The position numbers were made by a program, and so were the translations under genes. The notes under the pieces were generated by a model, which searched no databases, had not been told where the DNA came from, and was given only the letters and a program-made list of their open reading frames with translations. 64,000 bases of DNA from Sphingobacterium corticibacterium. Its GTDB lineage: Bacteria > Bacteroidota > Bacteroidia > Sphingobacteriales > Sphingobacteriaceae. Of the stretch, positions 57,187 to 64,000 are shown piece after piece. Each line of letters begins with the position of its first letter. Position 1 is the first letter of the stretch. Location of the stretch: NCBI RefSeq assembly GCF_004208525.1, contig NZ_SGIT01000002.1:1-64000 (forward strand), given 5' to 3'.

Positions 57187-60024
57187 ATGAAAAAAAATAA
57201 AAAAGTTTATACTGTTCTTTTCGCATTGTTGATAGCCAGCTCACTGGGTATACGTGCACAGGAAAAGACCGATAGTCTCGTCCATGTGGCATTTGGATCT
57301 AAAGCAAAAACGGACCTTTTGGGCGGTGTAAATAGTGTAGATATCTCCGCATTGCTAGATAAAAATTATGGCACATATAGTTTAGACAACCTGGAGAGCT
57401 TCATTGGCGGTTATAACGGGAATATATGGGGACAAGGTGCACTCATCCTAGTTGATGGGATACCAAGGAGTGCCTCTGATGTTCGCTTAGTAGAAATTGC
57501 GTCGATAACAGTACTGAAAGGAGCCAGTAATGTTGCTCTTTATGGCAGTACCGGTGCAAAAGGTGTGATATTAATTACGACCAAAAGGGGGGCAATAAAA
57601 CCTTTGCAGATTGATGTACGTGCGAATACAGGACTGTTTGCGCCTAAACGCTACCCTACTTATCTAAACGCGTCCGAATACATGACCCTCTTTAATGAGG
57701 CATCCAGAAATGATGGTGTAGCAGCGAGGTATACAGCAGAAGAGATTTTTAATACGGCATCAGGAGTAAATCCGTATCAATATCCGGACGTCAACTTTTA
57801 TTCGTCTGACTATATCAAAAATGTATTTTCGAGATCGGATGTAACCACTGAGATATCTGGCGGAAATGAACGTACACGATACTATACCAACCTTGGATTG
57901 GCAAAAAGCAATGACATACTGAAATACGGAGATAGCAAGAATAACGACGCGCTGTCGTTCAACGTGCGCGCAAATGTAGACATGAAGCTGACTGACTGGT
58001 TGTCGGCTTCGACCGATGCCGTTGCTGTCGTCACAGATAGTTACACTGCGAGAGGTAATTTCTGGGGAACTGCAGCGACCTTACGACCAAACTGGTTTTC
58101 TCCTTGGGTGCCGGTCGACCAACTCGATATGGGTAATAGCAATCTGCAAACGTTGGTTGAAAACAGCAAAAACATCATCGATGGTAAATATCTGTTAGGG
58201 GGAACATCTAACGATCAAACCAATACCTTCGCGGATATGCTCGTCGCCGGTTACATCAAATCCAAACATCGTCGATTTATGTTCAATGTGAATGCCCATG
58301 CAGATTTGTCTGGAATTACGGAAGGCTTATCACTAAACGGCGGTTACAGTCTAGATTATCAAACGTTCTACAACGAGGCATTCAAAGAAGACTATGCCGT
58401 CTATCAGCCGACATGGGCTCAAGTAGATGGAAAAAGGCTGATTACTTCTCTCACTAAATTTAACAACGACCTCAATTCCACCAATGAATATATTGGCGAA
58501 ACAAATTACAACCAGACAATGTCGTTTAGAACACAGTTGGACTACACACGTTCGTTTGGGCTTGAGCACAATGTAGACGCTTCGTTAGTTGGCTGGGGTT
58601 ATTTTATCCAGATGGCGAGAGATGCGAACCATGAAGGGAGTACGTACCAGCCGTTGCGAAACACAAATCTTGGCGTACGTGCAGCTTACAATTACCGTCA
58701 GAAATACTATGCAGACTTTACGGGGGCCTTGGTACATTCCGCCAAATTGGCACCTGGAAATCGGAGTGCCTTTTCTCCTACCTTTACACTGGGTTGGCGG
58801 ATCAGTGATGAACCGTTTTTCAGCGAGAACATTTCCGTTTTTGATCACCTAAAATTGTCTGCTTCCTACGGATCTTTAAACCAAGATCTCGATATTCCCA
58901 ATTATTATATGTATCAAGGTTACTTTGTCAATGATGGTGGATGGTACCAGTGGAGAGATGGTGTGGCAGGCGGCGAGACCACCGGATCCCGCCAAGGCGA
59001 AAACTTGGATTTATCATTCATTAAAAGAAAGGAATTTAGGATTGGCTTAGATGCGGCGTTGAGCAATAACCTGATTACCTTAGACGCAAACTATTTTCTG
59101 CAACAGACGAATGGCCTGTTGACACAAGGAACGGCGACGATCTTTCCATCTTATTTTTCTAATTGGGACTTCTCGTTTCTGCCTTACCTAAACTATAATA
59201 ACGACCGGCGTGAAGGTGTGGATTTCACCGCCAATCTTCATCAAAAAACCGGTCAGGTAAACTGGTCCTTAGGATTAACAGGTATGTACTTTTCATCTCG
59301 CGCAACCAAACGCGACGAAAGGTTTGAAGATGATTATCAGTATCGCGTGGGTAATCCGCTTGATGCCTATTGGGGTTATATCAGCGAAGGTATTTTCATG
59401 AACCAGCAGGAAATTGATAACCACGCAGAGCAACGATTCGGAGAAGTAAAACCGGGTGACATAAAATATAGGGACATTAATGGCGATGGCATTATCGATA
59501 GTCGCGATCAGGTTAACTTGGGACACAATGGTTGGGCGGTATCGCCATTTACGTATGGTATCAACGTTACCCTGAGATGGAAAAACTTTACGTTATTCGC
59601 TTTGGGTAGCGGGCAAGCCGGCGCAATTGGATTCAAGAACAACGACTATTTTTGGGTGAGAGGAGCGAGTAAATATTCGGAAGTCGTTTTAGACCGCACA
59701 GAAATTGAAAAAAACAGCTCCGGCGAATACGAAGTCACGAAACTTGGCAGTTATCCACGTTTAACAACCACTTCGAACAACAATAATTTTCAAAATTCAA
59801 CCTTTTGGATGTATAAAAACAATCGCTTTAACCTGAATAGAGTACAGCTTACTTACGATTTTGACAAAGACTTGCTAAGTAAGACATTTATAAACGGATT
59901 AAGCGTCTATGCAAATGGCGACAATCTTTTGGTTGTGTCCAAGGAGCGTAAAATGATGGAAACAAATATTGGTTCTGCGCCGCAATACCGATTTTATAAC
60001 GTTGGATTTAAAGCATCCTTTTAA
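57187..60024 (+). CDS. xusC: XusC-like SusC transporter lacking the N-terminal regulatory-like domain
   Basis: A 945-residue SusC homologue: signal peptide ending IRAQ, then directly a plug (VDGIPRSASDV, ITVLKGASNVALYGSTGAKG, ILITTKRG). There is no CarboxypepD_reg-like domain, so it is shorter than the first SusC. The barrel ends GFKASF. A purine-rich AAGAGGAAA precedes the ATG. It may handle a different xylan fragment or be gated differently. Confidence 0.9.
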   Translation: MKKNKKVYTVLFALLIASSLGIRAQEKTDSLVHVAFGSKAKTDLLGGVNSVDISALLDKNYGTYSLDNLESFIGGYNGNIWGQGALILVDGIPRSASDVRLVEIASITVLKGASNVALYGSTGAKGVILITTKRGAIKPLQIDVRANTGLFAPKRYPTYLNASEYMTLFNEASRNDGVAARYTAEEIFNTASGVNPYQYPDVNFYSSDYIKNVFSRSDVTTEISGGNERTRYYTNLGLAKSNDILKYGDSKNNDALSFNVRANVDMKLTDWLSASTDAVAVVTDSYTARGNFWGTAATLRPNWFSPWVPVDQLDMGNSNLQTLVENSKNIIDGKYLLGGTSNDQTNTFADMLVAGYIKSKHRRFMFNVNAHADLSGITEGLSLNGGYSLDYQTFYNEAFKEDYAVYQPTWAQVDGKRLITSLTKFNNDLNSTNEYIGETNYNQTMSFRTQLDYTRSFGLEHNVDASLVGWGYFIQMARDANHEGSTYQPLRNTNLGVRAAYNYRQKYYADFTGALVHSAKLAPGNRSAFSPTFTLGWRISDEPFFSENISVFDHLKLSASYGSLNQDLDIPNYYMYQGYFVNDGGWYQWRDGVAGGETTGSRQGENLDLSFIKRKEFRIGLDAALSNNLITLDANYFLQQTNGLLTQGTATIFPSYFSNWDFSFLPYLNYNNDRREGVDFTANLHQKTGQVNWSLGLTGMYFSSRATKRDERFEDDYQYRVGNPLDAYWGYISEGIFMNQQEIDNHAEQRFGEVKPGDIKYRDINGDGIIDSRDQVNLGHNGWAVSPFTYGINVTLRWKNFTLFALGSGQAGAIGFKNNDYFWVRGASKYSEVVLDRTEIEKNSSGEYEVTKLGSYPRLTTTSNNNNFQNSTFWMYKNNRFNLNRVQLTYDFDKDLLSKTFINGLSVYANGDNLLVVSKERKMMETNIGSAPQYRFYNVGFKASF

Positions 60025-60047
60025 TTCATATCTTAACAACGTACATT

Positions 60048-61826
60048 ATGAAAATGAGAATATTAATAGCAGGATTATGTATTTGGGCCTTATCAGGTTG
60101 TGAAAAATTACTAAGCCCGGATCCCGAAAACTTTAAATCGATTGAACAGATGTATACGGATGCCAGTTATGCGCAAGGGTTTCTTGTCAACGCTTACCGT
60201 TCTATCCCTGGTTCTTACGACAACAGCGAATATGCTACAGATGATGCTGTTACTAATCAAAGAAGCAACGGATATCTTCAGATGGCAACCGGAACATGGA
60301 CGGCAGCTAACAATCCGGTAAATTTATGGCAGAATAACTACGGAGCGATTCAGTATATCAACTTATTTCTGGAAAATGTAGATAAAGTTAAATGGGCGGA
60401 AGATGAAGCAGCAGCACAATTGTTTAACAGACGTATGAAAGGCGAAGCGTACGGACTACGCGCGTTGTTCCTATATTATTTATTAAGAAATCACGGGGGT
60501 GTCACAGCCGATGGCAAATTGCTAGGCGTACCGATAATTACAGAATTCCAAACAAAGGACTCGGATTTCAACCAAAGTCGCGCCACTTTCGAAGATTGTG
60601 TAGCGCAAATCAACGATGATTTGGATAGGGCCGAAGAACACCTTCCTTACGAATATAATAATATCAGTTCTCCGGCGCAAATACCTGAACGATTCAGCAG
60701 CATAACGAACAATGTGGAGACTTACAACCGCGTCATGGGCGAATATTCCCGCCTACTATTTAATGGCCTTATTGCCCAGTCTTTTAGAGCTCGTACAGCC
60801 TTGCTAGCTGCTAGTCCTGCATTTCTAGGCAGCAGCAATCCTAATTTTTGGGCTGACGCCGCTAATACGTCAGCAGAAATTATCAAGTACAAGGGCGGAC
60901 CAAATGCACTACCTGCCAATGGATTTACCTATTACACAAATGCAGCCGAAATTGATGCCTTGAGCGGAGGGATAAATCCACCAGAAATCATCTGGCGAGA
61001 AAATATATCCAGTATTAATACGACGCAGGAAGCGCAGAACTTTCCTCCGTCATTATTTGGAACCGGATTCATGAACCCTACACAGAATTTAGTGGAAGCA
61101 TTTCCCATGGCCAATGGATATCCTATAAACGATAATAGCAATAGCGGTTACAATCCGAATAATCCGTTCGCTGGAAGAGATCCGCGTTTAGCTACCTACA
61201 TCATATACAATGGGAGCACTGCAGGTGTTTCCAACAGCGTTATCTATACAGGCAGCACCGCCGGCAGAGAGAATGGTGACGGGATCAACATTCGGGAAAC
61301 ATCTACAAGAACAGGGTATTATATGAAAAAGCGATTGCGCATGGACGTCAATGTCGATCCAGCTTCCACCACTGGAAAAGCACATTACAACCCTCGGATA
61401 CGCTATACTGAAATCTATCTTCTCTATGCAGAAGCGGCTAATGAAGCTTGGGGTCCGACCGGAGATGGTGGAAATGGATTCTCTGCTTATGACGTCATCA
61501 AGGCAATACGTAGACGAGCAGGTGTGGGAACCAGCAATGGAGATCAATATCTAGAGGAATGTAAGAATGATCCGGTTAAAATGCGGGAACTCATCCGGAA
61601 TGAGCGCCGTTTGGAATTATGTTTTGAAGGCTTCCGTTTCTGGGACTTGCGTCGCTGGAAACTTGATTTAAATGAAACAGCTAGAGGAATAGATGTCAAC
61701 GGAAGTTCATACACTCCCGTCCAAGTAGAAAGTAGAACATTCCAAGATTTTATGAACTACGGTCCCATCCCCTATTCCGAGATCTTAAAGTTCAGCAACC
61801 TACAACAAAATAAAGGCTGGAATTAA
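60048..61826 (+). CDS. xusD: XusD-like SusD surface lipoprotein
   Basis: A 592-residue SusD-family lipoprotein (LSGC, Cys18) with the helical fold and GFRFWDLRRWKLD near the C-terminus, ending NKGWN. It lies 23 bases after xusC and pairs with it. Confidence 0.91.
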   Translation: MKMRILIAGLCIWALSGCEKLLSPDPENFKSIEQMYTDASYAQGFLVNAYRSIPGSYDNSEYATDDAVTNQRSNGYLQMATGTWTAANNPVNLWQNNYGAIQYINLFLENVDKVKWAEDEAAAQLFNRRMKGEAYGLRALFLYYLLRNHGGVTADGKLLGVPIITEFQTKDSDFNQSRATFEDCVAQINDDLDRAEEHLPYEYNNISSPAQIPERFSSITNNVETYNRVMGEYSRLLFNGLIAQSFRARTALLAASPAFLGSSNPNFWADAANTSAEIIKYKGGPNALPANGFTYYTNAAEIDALSGGINPPEIIWRENISSINTTQEAQNFPPSLFGTGFMNPTQNLVEAFPMANGYPINDNSNSGYNPNNPFAGRDPRLATYIIYNGSTAGVSNSVIYTGSTAGRENGDGINIRETSTRTGYYMKKRLRMDVNVDPASTTGKAHYNPRIRYTEIYLLYAEAANEAWGPTGDGGNGFSAYDVIKAIRRRAGVGTSNGDQYLEECKNDPVKMRELIRNERRLELCFEGFRFWDLRRWKLDLNETARGIDVNGSSYTPVQVESRTFQDFMNYGPIPYSEILKFSNLQQNKGWN

Positions 61827-61855
61827 TTTGACTGATATTAAGAGAAGTAAGAAAA

Positions 61856-62923
61856 ATGAAAAATTATAAGAATATATTGGGTTTGATAGGTGTACTGCTG
61901 TATTCCTTCACCTCTTGCCAGAACAAAGAGATCGTGCATCCTGATTTTGACTACCAAACAGTTTACTTTGCTTCGCAATACCCCATCAGGACAGTGGTAC
62001 TTGGCGAAGATCCGCTCGTAGATAATACATTAGACAATGAACATAAAGTTAGCATCAAAGCAACTATCGGCGGTGCACGTACCAATTCCAAGCAAGTTGA
62101 TATTGTTGTTGCCGTAGACGAAAGCCTTCTGGAAAACCTCTATTTTCCTGGCGGAACGACGGAGGTAAAACCTATGCCATCTTCGTACTATACACTCGCG
62201 AGTGATAAAATCAGCATTCTACCGGGTGCTATTTTAGGCGGTGTGGAGGTTCAATTGACCGACGATTTTTTCCAAGATCCACTCGCAATTCAAAATCATT
62301 ATGCAATCCCCTTGCTTATGAAAAACGTCAACGGAGCGGATTCCATCCTTCGCGGTCTGTCCACGTTATCATCCCCCAACCGCCATCTAGCGGTTGATTG
62401 GAACGTTAGGCCAAAAGATTACGTATCATATGTTGTTAAGTTTGTGAATCAGTGGCATGGGAATTATCTAAGAAGAGGTGTCGATGCCATGACCGGAGAT
62501 GTGACTAGGAATGTCTCTCGCCGTACGGAATATATAGAAAAAAATGAAGTGAACTTACTCACCACCAAATCACTCCAAACACTGGAATTCCCCGTTGAGT
62601 TCCGCGATGCAGATGCAGGTAACATCTTCCGCTGTACATTATTACTCACGTTTGATCAAGAAGGCAAGTGTACTATTACAACAAATTCTTCTGGCTACAC
62701 AGCTACAGGGACAGGTTCATTTGTTAAAAGAGGTGACAAAAACAGTTGGGGTAATCAGGATCGTGATGCGCTGTATTTAGATTATCAAGTGAACTATAGT
62801 AATATTATTGTAGGATCGGGTGCAAACAGCAAAACCATAAGTGGGCAAATAGTGACGAAGGACACGTTAGTTATGCGTGACCGTGCAGTCATTGCAGAAT
62901 ATTTCACACCGGTTGTTAAGTAA
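61856..62923 (+). CDS. xusE: XusE-like surface lipoprotein (DUF1735/BT_3987-type)
   Basis: A 355-residue lipoprotein (FTSC, Cys21). The N-terminal half looks like a DUF1735-type beta domain (YTLASDKISILPGAILGGVEVQL, about 121-143). The C-terminal half is a beta sandwich (about 200-355). In Xus cassettes the fifth gene encodes a xylan-binding surface protein that increases capture. Binding is inferred from position. The sequence itself shows no catalytic motif. Confidence 0.82.
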   Translation: MKNYKNILGLIGVLLYSFTSCQNKEIVHPDFDYQTVYFASQYPIRTVVLGEDPLVDNTLDNEHKVSIKATIGGARTNSKQVDIVVAVDESLLENLYFPGGTTEVKPMPSSYYTLASDKISILPGAILGGVEVQLTDDFFQDPLAIQNHYAIPLLMKNVNGADSILRGLSTLSSPNRHLAVDWNVRPKDYVSYVVKFVNQWHGNYLRRGVDAMTGDVTRNVSRRTEYIEKNEVNLLTTKSLQTLEFPVEFRDADAGNIFRCTLLLTFDQEGKCTITTNSSGYTATGTGSFVKRGDKNSWGNQDRDALYLDYQVNYSNIIVGSGANSKTISGQIVTKDTLVMRDRAVIAEYFTPVVK

Positions 62924-62940
62924 ATTTTTAATCGACTATT

Positions 62941-64000
62941 ATGAACACGATAAGTAAAAAATTATATAGGTGGGTTCTCGTGTGCTTTTCGACAGCTACT
63001 TTATTCCAGGGTTGTGCCAAGTTTGAGACACGGGAGTTCTATGCAGATAAACCGCAAAGTATCATAGACCAAGAAACATTAGATGCTTATAAGGAACTTA
63101 AAAACTATGTTCAAGCTACGGGGCAGCCTGATTTTAAACTGGCTACCGAACTCAGCTACACGGATCTTGTTAGTAACAGTGTGCTGTATAGACTGGCTCA
63201 ACAGCACTTTGACCAGATTAGTTTAACAAATGGTTTGCGTCACTTGGATGCTGTCCAAGACGACGGGTCGATCAGAATCCCTGATTTTACATCGGCAATG
63301 GAAGCGCAGGCATCGACGGGGCTTTCCACACACGTGGGCCACCTGCTATGGCACGAAAACCAGGGTGCAGATTATCTGCAGAGCCTAATTGCAGACATCA
63401 TTATACCTGGCGAATCTGGAAAAGACATCGTTGTCGATTTCGAAAATGACGAACTTGGTAAATCCTACCCGATGATTGTCGGTGGAGACCTGAGTGCGAA
63501 TCGAGTTGTAACAGATCCGGATGGCAAAAGTGGGAATGCGTTAAATATTAAAGGTCAGCAAACCTTTCCGCAGTTCCAGATTACTCTGCCCGAAGGACGC
63601 AAATTAGGGGATTACCTAAATGTAATGATTGATTTCAAAGGGGAAGGATGCTGTGGTTTATATGGTGCGGGAATGCGTCTTGCGATCAGTGCCAACACTG
63701 GCAATGTAACATTCGCTAGTTTTGGCGGTCCTTCATCTTTCGGCGTGCCTGGCGGCCAATGGGGCCGAGGACTGATTGAACTACCAATTTCCTCACTCAA
63801 CCTCACCCCCGCTCAAAAAGAATGGACAGAATTTGTACTGACGGTGGGATCTGCAACGGGCTCGGGCGACTATCTTATAGATAATATCACGATGAGTTGG
63901 GAAATAGTAGGCGAAACGATTATCAAAACGCCAGCTGAGAAAAAAGAAATCATTTCGGGCGAAATGGAAAAATGGATCAAAGCTATCGGAGAAGATGGTA
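62941..64000 (+). CDS. GH10 endo-beta-1,4-xylanase with inserted CBM, 3' end outside window
   Basis: An open frame from ATG 62941 to the window edge, 353 codons. It has a lipobox (LFQGC, Cys25). The GH10 barrel starts near residue 45, and STHVGHLLWHENQ (about 129-141) matches the HxLxWH motif on strand 3. At about 150-340 a beta-sandwich carbohydrate-binding module (VDFENDELGKSYP, LIDNITMSW) interrupts the barrel. The catalytic acid and nucleophile lie beyond the window. Xylanases with this insertion are the surface enzymes of Bacteroidota xylan PULs. They cut xylan for the adjacent SusCD pairs. Confidence 0.88.
   Translation, partial: MNTISKKLYRWVLVCFSTATLFQGCAKFETREFYADKPQSIIDQETLDAYKELKNYVQATGQPDFKLATELSYTDLVSNSVLYRLAQQHFDQISLTNGLRHLDAVQDDGSIRIPDFTSAMEAQASTGLSTHVGHLLWHENQGADYLQSLIADIIIPGESGKDIVVDFENDELGKSYPMIVGGDLSANRVVTDPDGKSGNALNIKGQQTFPQFQITLPEGRKLGDYLNVMIDFKGEGCCGLYGAGMRLAISANTGNVTFASFGGPSSFGVPGGQWGRGLIELPISSLNLTPAQKEWTEFVLTVGSATGSGDYLIDNITMSWEIVGETIIKTPAEKKEIISGEMEKWIKAIGEDG

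Noticed and set aside
1..64000. CRISPR arrays, tRNA or rRNA genes
   Set aside because: No regularly spaced repeats, cloverleaf-like sequences or ribosomal signatures were noticed on reading either strand. A tRNAscan run would settle this.

Overview
The window reads as a chromosomal segment of a Bacteroidota bacterium, most likely a Sphingobacteriaceae member (Sphingobacterium/Pedobacter-like). This rests on gene content: three SusC/SusD pairs, many lipoproteins, MauG-type peroxidases, MbnP proteins, a DUF6428-type ars operon and TAnnTTTG-like promoter elements. No tRNA, rRNA or CRISPR array was seen.

Region 1 (about 1-11.3 kb) is an accessory island full of broken or small defence-type genes. 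It holds a partial secreted protein, a helix-turn-helix antitoxin with a truncated PIN toxin, a frameshifted acyltransferase-like gene behind a 40-residue peptide ORF, a CPBP protease, and an arsenic operon (arsR, DUF6428, arsC-like, Acr3). It also holds an Rpn-family nuclease whose C-terminal module has an internal Shine-Dalgarno/ATG and is duplicated as a separate small gene, an AbiE-type pair, and an hsdM fragment cut off at a perfect 42-bp palindrome. A 117-bp repeat occurs twice here, once forming the start of the Rpn gene.

Region 2 (about 11.3-22.4 kb) is an exported copper/redox cluster on the minus strand. It has three MbnP-type lipoproteins, two MbnH-like diheme peroxidases, a monoheme cytochrome c, a Tat-exported superoxide dismutase, an outer-membrane protein with a Cys-rich N-terminus, a Met/His-rich YtkA-like lipoprotein, a SCO protein and a small three-Cys protein. 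The SCO plus three-Cys pair is repeated on the other strand, followed by an AraC regulator.

Region 3 (22.4-26.7 kb) holds an SBF-like transporter, the folate-independent methionine synthase pair MesD/MesX, and a chimeric gene remnant.

Region 4 (26.8-64 kb) is a large xylan utilisation locus. Rightward from 52.1 kb is a Xus-type cassette (SusC-SusD-SusC-SusD-surface protein-GH10 xylanase, cut by the window end). Leftward from 51.4 kb are pentose-phosphate genes (a deleted transaldolase remnant, split transketolase), a CE1-type esterase, GH95, three GH43-CBM6 paralogues, xylose isomerase, a SASA-type acetylesterase, two more GH43 enzymes and a GH3 beta-xylosidase with a PA14 insert. These are followed by a third SusC/SusD pair whose susC carries an amber codon just after the signal peptide. 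Together the genes would bind and import xylan fragments, strip arabinose, acetyl and other side groups, hydrolyse xylo-oligosaccharides and pass xylose to the pentose-phosphate pathway. No xylulokinase and no HTCS regulator are visible.
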